The notes beneath the pieces are model-generated. The model worked only from the letters and a program-made list of their open reading frames with translations, made no database searches and was not told the DNA's origin. Position numbers and translations under genes: made by a program. From positions 1 through 62,273 of the forward strand of contig JAUCBJ010002872.1 of NCBI GenBank assembly GCA_032718475.1: a stretch of 62,273 bases of DNA. The letters run 5' to 3'. Origin of the DNA: Nemertoderma westbladi. Its lineage: Eukaryota; Xenacoelomorpha; Nemertodermatida; Nemertodermatidae. Position 1 is the stretch's first letter; each line of letters starts with the position of its first letter. Positions 10,900-22,165 of the stretch are shown piece after piece.

Positions 10900-12265
10900 T
10901 TTCAAACGAAAGAAGGGCAACCTAACACTCTATGGTTCTTTTCGGGGAATCTCATTGATCTCGATTGCTACAAAGCTATACAATAGAATTATATTAAATC
11001 GCATCAGGGATCCCATTGAGAGACTGCTCCGTGGAAATCAGAAGGGGTTCCGTAAAGGTCGTGGGACCATGGAGCCCATTTTGGCACTTAGAAGGATAAT
11101 TGAAGAGTTATCAAAAAAGAAAGACAGGCATCTGGCTGTTATCTTTGTTGACTTCTTCAAGGCCTTTGATTCAGTCTCTCGCTCACGTATGTTCAGCATA
11201 CTTTCATTATATGGGATTCCTGATGAAATTATTGCAGCAATCAGATCAGTATACGATGGTTCGACAACATTTGTGTCTACTGTCACACTTGCACCATTCT
11301 TGTTCATAATTTTTGTTGACTATGTTCTACGCATGTCCTTAGATCATCATAATGATGATGGGGTGATGATAACTCCACCTACTGGCTCCAGAAGTCGAGG
11401 AAATCCTGCCAAGTACCTAACTGATCTAGACTTTGCTGATGACTTAGGAGTACTCTCAGAATCACTAGAGGGAGCCCAACGGCTCCTCAGCTCATTAGAA
11501 CATGCTGCTTCTAGTGTTGGTCTTTTTATTAACTCCAGAAAGACCACAATTTTGACAGTTAACTTTGAAAGTCCTCAGCAAGTCTCTGATCGGATGACCA
11601 TAAGCTCAAAAGGTGGTATGCTTGAGCATGTGGATGACTTCTGTTACCTGGGATCATGGATCCGGAAGTCAGGTGAGGACCTTCGAATACGTAAGGGAAA
11701 GGCATAGCGCATGGGCAGCCTTGAATAGGCTTTCCAGGATTTGGAAGTCACCGAGAATTAATCCCACACTTAAGGTCCGATTATTTAGAGCAGCAGTAGT
11801 TCCAGTACTCCTCTATGGGAGTCCATGCTGGGCTCTAACTGCTGAGGACACCAAATCTCTGGATGGCACATTCACAAGAATGCTACGCCGGGTTCATTGT
11901 GTCAAGTACAATGCACACATCTCCAACCAGACACTATATAACATTGGAGGTGTCTCATTGGTTCCCCCAAGCTTGACACTAGAACAAAATCGCCTCCGCT
12001 TTGCAGGACATTGCTTTCGCCGTGAGGACCAGCCAGTGCATAATCTTGTACTTTGGCAGCCTCATGGAGTGAATAAGCATGGTGGACAGCCCATGACTTT
12101 CTTGAGACTCATCTTAAAGGACACTGGCCTTGAAAATGCGGATGATCTAGCAAATGTCATGGGTGATAGGGAGTTGTGGCTGTGCAATTTTGTCGATAAG
12201 CCGGCACAGCATTCTTAAAAATGCAGCTGCAATGCAGCATGCCGATCCTAGTAGTAGTAGTATTT
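10900..12265 (+). pseudogene. LINE1: decayed non-LTR retrotransposon reverse transcriptase, 5'-truncated
   Basis: Reverse transcriptase of a LINE, with conserved blocks in order: KKGNLTL..FRGISLISIATKLYNRI near 10906, QKGFRKGRGTMEPI (11038-11080), VDFFKAFDSVSR (11146-11182), and the catalytic FADD at 11432-11443. The block expected between the substrate strand and FADD (normally G-x-x-Q-G-D) is missing: the frame jumps from DGSTTFVST to TLAPFLFIIFVDYV near 11280. At about 11705-11712 an insertion of 7 bp relative to the minus-strand copy at 48400 shifts the frame, and the C-terminal part continues to a stop at about 12218. The 3' end is a (TAG)n tract. Its clade is not certain; the C-terminal LRRVHCVKYNAHISNQTLY...RLRFAGHC block resembles RTE-like elements common in aquatic invertebrates. 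Not functional. Confidence 0.8.
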
Positions 12266-12706
12266 CAAACGAGCTGAGTTTTTAATAAACTCAAAATTAT
12301 TATTAATAAGGAATTATTTCAATTTTCAACACACAAAAAAATCATACTATCGTTATACCACAGTAACAGTTTAAAGGGAAGTGTATTTTGTGTAATTTAT
12401 AACTTCCGAAAGGTGCTGAAATGGGTGCTACTCGAAAACCACTGGAGCTATTAAATTTTTGTTTGCCTCATATCTATAGTAGGTCATGTGTGTTGAATTA
12501 TTAAAATAATATTATTTAATAAAAAAAAGAAATAATTTTTTACTATGCTCAATTTCTTTTAGCAGAAGCGATGCAAAAAGGGATGCGCGTGCTAGGGGGG
12601 GGGGGGGGGGGGGGGGGTGGTGTAAGTGAGATAATAAGGATAGTTCTGGTATGGAAACCTGAAGCAGGACAGCGACAATATAATGGCGATTAGATTAGAA
12701 TACTTC
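12266..12706. other. Non-genic AT-rich stretch with 23-G run
   Basis: No ORF of interest. A run of 23 G lies at 12595-12617. Other G-runs in the window mark ends of small elements, but I did not find a partner poly-C end for this one. Confidence 0.4.
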
Positions 12707-13166
12707 TAAAGGCCCGCCGCACACTAGAGCTGCAAGATGCATCGTATTTTATTTTATATTGATAGCTTTTATGTTAATTATTTATTGAGTTTCTGACCAT
12801 CCAAATATTTCACGAGAGCATTGTATACATCCAATAATTTTCAAGAGACCTGTGGCTGGCGTTATGGCAAAGTTGTTTGATCAACTGAGAGATGATCCCG
12901 ACCACAGATATTTGTGAATTATAATCGCATGTCCGCCCCTTGGTACATTTGTTGCTCTTTAGTCCCTAATTGATGGAAACATCCGAAAGTGTAGCACCAA
13001 GTTTAGAAAAGCGATTGGGACAAAGGTAAAACTGCTAGTCACATTGCGGTGTAGTGTAATAATATTTGGCGGCAACACACACTAATATTACTTTGATTAC
13101 TTTAATGTATATTTCAAAGAATTTATCATGCATGCATCTTGCTTCTCTAATGTGCGGCGGGCCTTA
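12707..13166. mobile_element. MITE-like element, ~460 bp, long TIRs
   Basis: The left end (12707-12743, TAAAGGCCCGCCGCACACTA...) and right end (13132-13166) are reverse complements over about 35 bp with a few mismatches. The interior is AT-rich and has no transposase. This is a non-autonomous DNA element. Superfamily is not assigned because no clean target-site duplication is visible. Confidence 0.6.
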
Positions 13167-14826
13167 GATAGCAAAAATACAGTAATAGTAAAGAAAATAT
13201 TTTCTCCAGAAGTAATATCATTAATGGTAGTTAGAAATATTACTGATAAATCCACTTGCTGTCAGTTTAATACATATTTAGTGACTTTTCCTCACAACTA
13301 CTGTACTCGCAATCAGTATGATATTGGTTGCATATGGCAATTACAAACTAACATTCGAATGGGTTTTATAGTGTCATATTACAACCTATTTTTCCATAAT
13401 TATTTCTATATTGTAATAAATAATATTTCAATTTTCAAATAATAATGTGGCCCATTTAATGAATAAACTATTATTCGCTGCGCTGCTGTGTGTTGCCAAT
13501 ATAACAATAGGGCTGCCTATACACAATTTTAAGGTAGTGAGGGAAAAAACACTGTCCCACAAATGGCCCTCTTTTCAACACAAAGTGTTTGTCGGCATCG
13601 GCATCTGTGTCTGCACCTCTGTCGGCACTTGTATTGGCAGCTCTTAGCCTCTGTCGGGATCTGTGTAAGCACCTCTTTCGGTACCTGTGTCATCAGAACG
13701 ACTACGCCCACCAGAACCACGCAGTAACTGCAACTGGCAAAGACTGCCCTGGCTATGTATCAATAAACAATAAGTGATAAGTACTGTACCTACCGTCAAC
13801 TGGGTTTATATACAACAGTCAATAAGTCTGTCTACACTCTGCATGAATCTCAAGGGATACAGAATACTATATTTCAGCGTTTCTCTAAAATATTTAATAT
13901 TGCAATCACTGTGTTCAAATATTCGCATCGCAACTATGCATCAATCTGGCACACACGCATAAAAATATTTTTACAGAGGTTTTTTGCTATTCAGCCCAGC
14001 CAAGCAAGAAGCAACTTAAGCAAGGCCATCTACGAAAGGCAATATGTGATTATATTGATGTAGATATATAAACCGCCACTAATAGAGACCAAAGGCCAAC
14101 TAGTCCATGTCCAAGAATTAATTTAGGGAGCCAGCCCATCCTTCCTTCCTATACATACACTGATACAGTTATGGTACCAGTCACCAGTACTGTATAAGTT
14201 AAGGAAACCCCAGGCTCAGCCACAGGCCACAGAGCTGGAGGGCAGGAGGAGGCCTTTACATAGATTAATTACACTGTGGCTCTGGCACACAAACCCAACT
14301 ACAGAACTATTGTATTATCCACAGGGCAAGCCCGAGTTAGCAAGAAGTCAATATTTGGTTATTAGTAATACCTACTTACTGGACACTGGGCAGTTGCTAG
14401 CTAGCCTGGCTTGGGCCTGTGCGTGTCTCTGCTGCTCTGTCTGTGCTACTGTGCATGCACCTCCCATCCCCCAGCCACCGCACCAGCCTGCCTAACTAAA
14501 TGAATTCATAGACTTTCCTGTCACTCATCCCAGTTGTTGAGCTACCTCAAAGCCAGGCCGCCTTTACACTATTATTCCTACCTACGAAAACTACTGTGCA
14601 GCGAAATCTCGCTGTAAATTGTTTTTGTTGTGTTTATTCGAAAACGCAACATGCAAACAAAACGTCCAACATACAAATAACGTAGTTTTTTACAGGCTTT
14701 CTGATGGTGTAATTTTTGTACTGCAATAGTTTTTGTATCATATGCATATTTTTATTTTAAATTTTGAAAGGGATTTGTTAGTGATATTTTTAATTTGTGC
14801 AGCGAGATTTGGTTGCACGTGCAGCG
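13167..14826. other. Non-genic stretch
   Basis: No supportable gene. Around 13590-13690 there are loose repeats of a GGCATCTGTGTCTGCACCTCT type, reminiscent of the reversed 8932 minisatellite. Short ORFs near 13128, 13447 and 14310 show no domain and have repeat-driven composition. Confidence 0.4.
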
Positions 14827-15070
14827 AAATCTCGCTGAGAATACCCAACTGAACTCACGCTCAGACGCTAGCTGACTGCAACTGGTAATTTAATTACGTA
14901 TTTGGTATTTCTGTATTTAACATTATGCTGCTATGAAGTAGGCATGTAGGCTATCACAGTTCCAGCTATCAGCTGACAGGCTGTTCAGTCAGTTTATTTA
15001 TTTACATATTGCTGTATTGTATAAGTTATATTTATATTATATTATTTGGATGGAGACACCGCTGTCATAG

Positions 15071-15502
15071 AAGCGTATAAATAAAACTGCCTTCCAGCAA
15101 AGCACCTTCCAAAAGGTGCCCCGCGGTCCGCGGAAGATATGGAGACCTTCTGTTAAGGACTGTAAACGCGCTTTTATTATGGAAGCGATAGACCACGCCA
15201 ACATGGATACCTTGGTGAACAAAATTGCGGATGACTACATAATTATAAAGATACCAATCAACCCGTTTGTTGTTTTCCTGCAGGATAATTGGCAGGGTGT
15301 GGTCATCTACAATGAACATCGGTTTGTCCGCCCTAATGTTATTCAGGCAATAGACTTCGCCTTTAAGTTGTTGAATGTTTGCAACCTAGAGTATCAGAAA
15401 GCGAGTGTTCAGGCCTGGTTGTTTTTGGAACACATTTATGGTGTGCCATCGATTCAGCAATCTTCTAAAGTGTCGGCAATTCTCTCTGAGTTAGGAATGT
15501 AA
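15071..15502 (+). CDS. Hypothetical protein, probable 3' terminal exon
   Basis: A reading frame open from 15071 (after a TAG at 15068) to TAA at 15500-15502, about 143 codons. The first ATG is internal (near 15179), so this looks like the last exon of a spliced gene. Composition is protein-like: a basic start (RGPRKIWRPSVKDCKRAFI), a hydrophobic middle (NPFVVFLQDNWQGVVIYNEHRF) and a helical end (AIDFAFKLLNVCNLEYQKA...WLFLEHIYGVPS). The FAFKLLNVCNLEY..WLFLE pattern recalls, from memory, C-terminal parts of uncharacterised mobile-element-associated proteins in invertebrates; I cannot name a family. No upstream exon was found. It could be a captured fragment. Confidence 0.4.
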   Translation, partial: KRINKTAFQQSTFQKVPRGPRKIWRPSVKDCKRAFIMEAIDHANMDTLVNKIADDYIIIKIPINPFVVFLQDNWQGVVIYNEHRFVRPNVIQAIDFAFKLLNVCNLEYQKASVQAWLFLEHIYGVPSIQQSSKVSAILSELGM

Positions 15503-15877
15503 GATAACCGACAGGCCTTATATATTTTAGCTGCTGCGTGCCTTTGCTTTTGATCCGCATGGTATCATTATTATTTTTAAATATATTTTGGATATGCATT
15601 GCATATTGCATACAGCATTGTATACCGGTAATGCTGCGGCATACGATAATTTTTATACCGGTAGTTACCGGTAAGTATTACTGTAGTATATTATTAGTAT
15701 TTTCTTGCTATTAGTATTTTCTACTAATATTAGTTAGTTATATATTAGTTTAGTATATATTGTTTTAGATAGTTATTTGTAAAGGTCGCACACAATTATA
15801 ACCGCTCTAGGGCTCAGTTGCTTTTTTATAATTTTGTCATTCTTTACTCTGTGCTCGTACATATATACAATACATGT
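15503..15877. other. AT-rich stretch without gene
   Basis: Contains short ACCGGTA-rich palindromic patches (about 15620-15680) and TATTAGTA repeats. No ORF supported. Confidence 0.4.
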
Positions 15878-16175
15878 TGTGGGGACTTCGCGCAGCACGT
15901 GAGATCTATTAGCCTATGGAAACTGCAAAATTTATTGACAATACTTTATTATATTATATTGGTATAATAATGAATATTGTCTTCAAAGTTATTATATACA
16001 CCTTGATGAACTAAATTTTAGATTTAAAATTCTAAATTTTACTAAATATTAGTTTAACAAATTGGAGAGTTCCTGAGAAATAAGCTTTCGAAGATTAGAC
16101 CGACAGACAGAGGCACGAAGTTGAGATAGTGGTACCTGTATGCTAAGCTCGGTTTCTTTCATGGCTCGCCCCACA
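15878..16175. repeat. Foldback/MITE family F, copy 1
   Basis: The start TGTGGGGACTTCGCGCAGCA and end ATGGCTCGCCCCACA form short inverted ends. The same ends occur in the element at 23751-24276 (TGGGGTCTTCGCGCAGCACG ... CGTGGCTCGCCCCA), which defines a family. The interior is AT-rich. No target-site duplication is apparent. Confidence 0.55.
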
Positions 16176-16411
16176 GCTTTCACTTAATTTACTTTTTTAG
16201 TTTTCTGTTTCTGCTGTTTCTATGTTCCAACTTAATTAATTTTTATAAATTGAATTTGTGTTATTTGTACCGGACCACCCATTATAATTTACAAAAACGG
16301 GTGTTTTGTTGTTGTTTTTTTGTAATGTTGATTTACTTTTGCATAATCGAAGTTTAGGCATATCCTATGCAATACAACTTTTTATTAGATTATACAATAT
16401 ACATTATATTA

Positions 16412-16801
16412 GTGCTGCGAACTGAAACAAAATTTGACTAGTTTCGGTTTCAGTTTCAGTTCGAATAAACATGCTCATTTCAGTTCCTGTTCCCAAAAAA
16501 TATTATTTTCAGTATCAGTTATATAGTTTCAGTTTGAATAAACCTGTTTATTTCAGTTTCAGTTATTAGAGTCCCCATCACGAAATAGATTCAATTTCAC
16601 TTCTATTTTCATAAATTTTCATCAACTTTCATAAGTTTCTTGTTAAAATACATAAACAAGTTAGTTACCTTTGCCAATCATTTAGAGGTGACTTTGAATA
16701 GGAATGATAGACCTGACTGCCATTTAGTTCGGAAAATATATCCAAACGATTTCAGTTTTAGTTTAATTTCAGGTTATTTTCAGTTTCAGTTCGCAGCATT
16801 A
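16412..16801. mobile_element. MITE-like element with GTTTCAGTT subterminal repeats
   Basis: The ends TAGTGCTGCGAACTGAAAC and GTTTCAGTTCGCAGCATTA are inverted repeats with one mismatch. Many copies of TTTCAGTTTCAGTT lie just inside. The ends are hAT-like in style (TAG start), but the 8 bp flanks do not match, so the class remains open. No coding capacity. Confidence 0.55.
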
Positions 16802-17473
16802 ATTAATAAATATTATATATATATATATGTTAATTGTGGTTCGACCAGATTATATATATATATATATATTATATAATGGTGCCCAGATATTGCCCATGCC
16901 GGAGAAGATATAATAGTGTTTATTCTCTATGTAGTAATATGTACATGAGAGCCGCAACTCCACTCCACAGCCCCAACAATAATTCATGAATAAAAACAGC
17001 GGCACGGCAATGATTTTACATTCTACCGGTAAAGGTGGTGCAGTATACTCAGTTTAATTGTTGTGTAATATGTATTTTTTACCGGTGACTTAATATACCT
17101 AATGTATCTGTAATGTACCTTAATATAAATTTGCTTCATTCTAATTTCTGATATTTGATATTCTGATATAAATGCAACTGCTATTTTATAAAATCTTAAC
17201 GTTTTCATATGCTAGGCAATTATTTTGAGTAAATATATTGTTGCGCGAGCTGCTAAAATATTTATGAAGTTTATTGAGAAATTTATTTATTTTAACAGGA
17301 TAGTTAATCACTTTAACAATATAGCTTGTTGAAATTGACAAGATAATTCAAGGAAAGAATTTCACAAGATTATCTTGTCATTACAATTAAATATATCTAG
17401 AGTCGTATTTGACAAAATAATCTTGTGAAATTCACTTTTTTTTTATCATTTTAACAAACTTTTTTTAAGAGTG
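16802..17473. other. Non-genic AT-rich stretch
   Basis: Contains (TA)n tracts around 16815-16870 and an inverted repeat (TTTCACAAGATTATCTTGTC near 17360 against ACAAAATAATCTTGTGAAATTC near 17410). No gene seen. Confidence 0.4.
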
Positions 17474-17475
17474 TA

Positions 17476-18656
17476 CGGTGGCTGAATTCGGCCAAAATTA
17501 ATTATATTATGGAAACACGTTTTTGGATGAACTTGCAAAATTAATTATATTAGGCCTATGAAAACACGTTTTTGGATGAACTTGCAAAATTAATTATATT
17601 ATGAAAACACGTTTTTGGATGAACTTGCAAAATTAATTATATTATGAAAACACGTTTTTGGATGAACTTGCAAAATTTATTATATTATGAAAACACGTTT
17701 TTGTTGTTGCTTATTTTGCATATTGGAGGGGGGGGGGGGGGGGGGGTGGGGCATGGGGTGGAATTCAAATATGTACCGCTACTCATTCGCCAATGATGTA
17801 ATTCCTGCAAGTGCTGAAGTGTGCAGTCCAGTTAGTAGGCTACTGCAGTAGTAGGACACAGGGACAGCGGGGCGTGAGGCAGAGCCATTCATAGTACTGT
17901 AGTAGGCCTAGCTGTATCTAACAAAACCTGTCTAGGCCATAGCAGGCCTAGGTTATCATAGCTATGTAGCCGGTAGGCCTACTACAATACAATGCTAGGC
18001 ACAACAGTACTGCAGTATGCCTCTATTGAATCGACTACATTACCGGCCGTAACTACTGAACTAAGTATGCAGGAATTACATCATTGGCGAATGAGTAGCA
18101 GTACATATTTGAATTCCCCTCCATGCCCCAACCCCCCCCCCCCCCCCCCTCTCCAATATGTAGGCCTAGGTCTAATAATCAACAACAAAAACGTGTTTTC
18201 ATAATATAATTAATTTTGCAAGTTCATCCAAAAACGTGTTTTCATAATATAATTAATTTTACAACATCACCAAAAACGTGTTTTCATAATATAATTAATT
18301 TTACAACATCACCAAAAACGTGTTTTCATAATATAATTAATTTTACAACATCACCAAAAACGTGTTTTCATAATATAATTAATTTTACAACATCACCAAA
18401 AACGTGTTTTCATAATATAATTAATTTTACAACATCACCAAAAACGTGTTTTCATAATATAATTAATTTTACAACATCACCAAAAACGTGTTTTCATAAT
18501 ATAATTAATTTTGCAACATCACCAAAAACGTGTTTTCATAATATAATTAACTTTACAACATCACCAAAAACGTGTTTTCATAATATAATTAATTTTACAA
18601 CATCACCAAAAACGTGTTTGCATAATATAATTAATTTTGGCCGAATTCAGCCACCG
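17476..18656. mobile_element. Large foldback element with TA target site and repeat-filled arms
   Basis: The left end CGGTGGCTGAATTCGGCC and the right end GGCCGAATTCAGCCACCG are perfect inverted repeats flanked by TA on both sides (17474-17475, 18657-18658), consistent with Tc1/mariner-type TA duplication. Each arm carries tandem repeats of a CACGTTTTT/AATTAATTATATTA module: four to five units of about 45-50 bp on the left (17505-17705), and about ten units of 42 bp on the right (18225-18640). The loop is a second palindrome, with 19 G (17728-17746) facing 17 C (18132-18148) and complementary GGAATTACATCATTGGCGAA segments around 17790 and 18070. There is no transposase. A long open frame across the right arm reflects the 42 bp period only. 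Confidence 0.7.
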
Positions 18657-18726
18657 TAAGTAGGTACTGAACAGTGATGGATATTATTGCATTAACAGTT
18701 TTATTGTTTTTTTTATTTCCTTAAAT

Positions 18727-19006
18727 TCGCCCATGTGAAGAATACCAGGATTTCACTTTTCGGTTGACTTTTTATTGGAATTTTATATATGAAGATTTTT
18801 TTTTTTTTTTTAATATATCTCTATTAAGTGTTTTATAGCGCTTATTTCTGCCTTATAACCTGTACATATACTAATTCGTTTTTTGTTTTGGTTAGATTCA
18901 GCCCTTCTGTAACCTGTGTTTTTGGTGAAAACCTGGTATTCTTCACATGGGGGGTAACTGCAAAGTGAAATATAACGATAGAAAGTCTGGTATTCTTCAC
19001 ATGGGC
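18727..19006. mobile_element. MITE-like element (CCCATGTGAAGAATACC ends)
   Basis: CCCATGTGAAGAATACCAG at the left is mirrored by CTGGTATTCTTCACATGGG at the right, with a second copy of the right-end motif internally at about 18932-18951. Flanking CCTTAAAT occurs on both sides (18719-18726 and 19007-19014), a plausible 8 bp target-site duplication. Related sequence occurs at 54722-55030. No coding potential. Confidence 0.6.
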
Positions 19007-19910
19007 CCTTAAATGTTTGTAATACATTAATTAAATTGCTGTCTGATTGGTAAACCTGAACTAACTGTAATATTTCGATATTCTGTTTATATACGATATT
19101 CTGTATATATTCTGTACATAATATGGCTTATTGTGTTGTCATCTTCACGGGCCCGGATAGCGTTGAGGAAGTTGCAACAATATGTAGTGGATGGTTGTCG
19201 GCCGATGGACTTACATCAGCATATCCCATAAACACTAAACTTGCATCCAAGGCGCTGAGGGAGTCGTTACGTGCTGGTGACACTGCAGTTGGGCAATGGG
19301 GATCTTGGCCTTGCACATTTATTCGAAACTCATGCAAAGGTATTTTAACGGTAGTATACTGATAATTAGATAGGATCATCGTATATGAATATCTAACAAT
19401 CTAATAATTATTAAATCAAATAATAATTATTACAGTACTGTAGACTAAATTTCAATGTTAATAATATTTTTCAGATGATCTATTGGCAGCTAAGGCAATA
19501 GAGGAGGAACGCGTTGTCTGTGAGGGTTTGGACATTGCAAGTGCTAGTGATCAAGATGGGTATTCCATTGGTATCGCAACACGATTCAGTTGCGGTTGGA
19601 AATGAGAGTGATACAATGGATGAAGAAACAGCTGGAGTTCGACAGGACATTCAGTGCACTAGCAGCAGCAGGTAAAATTTATATCTTATTATTGTTCTCA
19701 TTACCAATAATTAGTACAGTACATTAGAATTATTATGGAATAACTATTTACATACTTCTGTGTAAAGTAGCACTTTACAGTATGATGATCCGAGTGGCTT
19801 TGTTACACGAACGAACGATAATGAGTGAGTGAAAATAAAGCCACGTGGATCAGAACACTGTAAAGTACTTTGCAACAAGTATGTATGTAGTTTTATGGAG
19901 TATATAGTAT

Positions 19911-20307
19911 GGCACATTCACAAGAATGCTACGCCGGGTTCATTGTGTCAAGTACAATGCACACATCTCCAACCAGACACTATATAACATTGGAGGTGTC
20001 TCATTGGTTCCCCCAAGCTTGACACTAGAACAAAATCGCCTCCGCTTTGCAGGACATTGCTTTCGCCGTGAGGACCAGCCAGTGCATAATCTTGTACTTT
20101 GGCAGCCTCATGGAGTGAATAAGCATGGTGGACAGCCCATGACATTCTTGAGACGCATCTTAAAGGACACTGGCCTTGAAGATGCGGATGATCTAGCAAA
20201 TGTCATGGGTGATATGGAGTTGTGGCGGCGCAATTTTGTCGATAAGCCGGTACAGCATTCTTAAAAATGCAGCTGCAATGCAGCATGCCGATACTAGTAG
20301 TAGTAAG
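19911..20307 (+). pseudogene. LINE1 3'-end fragment
   Basis: Matches the C-terminal 112 codons and 3' end of the LINE at 10900-12265 almost base for base (LRRVHCVKYNAHISNQTLY to DKPVQHS), ending in the same TGCAGCATGCCGA and TAG-repeat tail. It is 5'-truncated at GGCACATTCACAAGAATGC. The frame is intact in this fragment but has no catalytic region. Located in intron 2 of the gene at 19123. Confidence 0.85.
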
Positions 20308-20373
20308 TAGTATGTAGTTTTATTCCCAAATTTTAACATTACGAAATGATTGTACATATACATTATAAGTGAT

Positions 20374-22165
20374 AGAAACATATGGGCCTACATTATGGGG
20401 GATTGGGTTAGTACTGTAGGCCTACATTATGGGGGATTTGGTTCGTACTGTAGGCCTACATTATGGAGGATTGGGTTAGTACTGTAGGCCTACATTATGG
20501 AGGATTGGGTTAGTACTGTAGGCCTACATTATGGGGGATTTGGTTAGTACTGTAGGCCTACATTATGGGGGATTTGGTTAGTACTGTAGGCCTACATTAT
20601 GGGGGATTTGGTTAGTACTGTAGGCCTACATTATGGGGGATTGGGTTAGTACTATAGGCCTACATTATGGAGGATTGGGTTAGTACTGTAGGCCTACATT
20701 ATGGAGGATTGGGTTAGTACTGTAGGCCTACATTATGGGGGATTTGGTTAGTACTGTACGCCTACATTATGGGGGATTTGGTTAGTACTTTAGGCCTACA
20801 TTATGGGGGATTGGGTTAGTACTGTAGGCCTACATTATGGGGGATTTGGTTAGTACTGTAGGCCTACATTATGGGGGATTTGGTTAGTACTGTAGGCCTA
20901 CATTATGGGGGATTTGGTTAGTACTGTAGGCCTACATTATGGGGGATTGGGTTAGTACTATAGGCCTACATTATGGAGGATTGGGTTAGTACTAGAGTTG
21001 AAACAGAGACTTGTCACTGATCTCTGTTCTCTGAATTCTCCGGGCAGTTTTTTGGTCTCCGGATAGGTCTTTGGTTCCCGGGTATTGAAAACATACATTT
21101 TACCCAGAGATCAGTGATTTGACAAATTAGATATAGATATTTAAAAATAGATCCTGTACAACACAAAATGTGAAATGAAGATAATTTTTCATAAATTTTT
21201 TACAATTAATTATTTCTTTAATGTTTAACTATTTTTCATACACCACTTCAACACAATTATATATTCACTTTTACACTATTTCTATTTCTAATAAATGTAC
21301 CGATAATCTTCTATTTAATTAATTTAAGTTTTGTTTAATTTTAAGTTAAATTAGCACCTAAAGATGGTTCTTATTTAAGGATAAGGGTGCTTAATTTGAG
21401 CACTCAATCTTTAAAAGTGAAAGAAAGGGCTGTTCTCCATTCAATTTGTTATAGGATAGATAATATGACGACCAAATGGAAAGAACGAGCGTAACGAGGC
21501 TTGTAAATGGGGCGAGTAGAGCACTATACCTGTGCACTATGTATTCGTAAATGTCTAAGTTTATATATAGTATATTGAAATGTATATTATTTGAACAATT
21601 GTAAAATAAGTGCCTTTAATTAACAAAGTACCGGTACCTATGGCGCAAAACAAAATTATGTAACATATTATTAACAATAACAAAATAAGAACGAATTAAT
21701 AAACAAATAACCAAATTAATATTAATTAAGTCCCCCAAACTGTACGTGCACTTATTTTCTTCCAATGGGTCAGGGTTGACATGGGTTGGATATACTTTAC
21801 TGCGATTGAACCATAGAAAAATAGTTCTAAGGCCGTATGTACCTGTTTGTGCTATAGGGGAGTAATCAAATTGTAAGTACAAAAATAAGCAAAGTCTCTG
21901 ATCTCTGCCTCTGGTCTCCGGTATTTTTCAAAATAATTATCCGGGTAGGTCTCTGGTTTACCGGGATTAAGGAAAACAGGTCTCTGTTTCAACTCTAGTT
22001 AGTACTATAGGCCTACATTATGGAGGATTGGGTTAGTACTGTAGGCCTACATTATGGAGGATTGGGTTAGTACTGTAGGCCTACATTATGGAGGATTGGG
22101 TTTGGGTTAGTACTGTAGGCCTACATTATGGGGAATTGGGTTAGTACTGTAGGCCTACATTATGG
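20374..22165. repeat. 34 bp minisatellite, split by a hAT-like insertion
   Basis: The unit is TAGGCCTACATTATGGGGGATTTGGTTAGTACTG with G/A and T/G variants at two positions. About 18 units precede and about 5 follow the insertion at 20993-21997. The unit contains the palindrome TAGGCCTA. No ORF. Confidence 0.9.
20993..21997. mobile_element. Non-autonomous hAT-like element, 1005 bp
   Basis: The ends TAGAGTTGAAACAGAGAC and GTCTCTGTTTCAACTCTA are perfect inverted repeats, flanked by the 8 bp direct repeat GTTAGTAC (20985-20992 and 21998-22005). The TAGAG start and 8 bp duplication are hAT hallmarks. Inside the ends lie paired GTCTCTGATCTCTG / CTGATCTCTGTTCTCTG modules in inverted order. The AT-rich interior has no transposase ORF. 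It splits the 34 bp minisatellite, so it is younger than the array. Confidence 0.8.

Larger units (their letters stand above)
8049..14851. mobile_element. Candidate 6.8 kb composite element bounded by 25 bp inverted repeats
   Basis: The plus strand at 8049-8073 (beginning CAGTTGGGTATTCTCAGC) is the exact reverse complement of 14827-14851. Both ends are followed inward by more copies of an AGCGAGATTTGGTT/AAATCTCGCTG motif: palindromic GAAACCAAATCTGGTTTC at 8084-8140 and GCAGCGAAATCTCGCTG at 14598-14620. This is expected of a DNA transposon with subterminal repeats. No transposase ORF and no clear target-site duplication were seen. The interior includes a minisatellite, a decayed LINE and a MITE, so the span may be a non-autonomous element swollen by insertions or two independent short elements in opposite orientation. 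Confidence 0.4.

Noticed and set aside
13128-13442. 104-codon ORF near 13128
   Set aside because: Begins inside the right TIR of a MITE and continues through AT-rich sequence; composition is not protein-like.
18216-18650. Regular repeats that could suggest a CRISPR array
   Set aside because: Whole 42 bp unit is repeated without unique spacers, in a eukaryotic transposon arm. The same applies to the 34 bp array at 20374.
18216-18659. 147-codon ORF with 14-residue repeats (PKTCFHNIINFTTS)
   Set aside because: Exact reflection of the 42 bp repeats in the right arm of the foldback element; no start context or domain.
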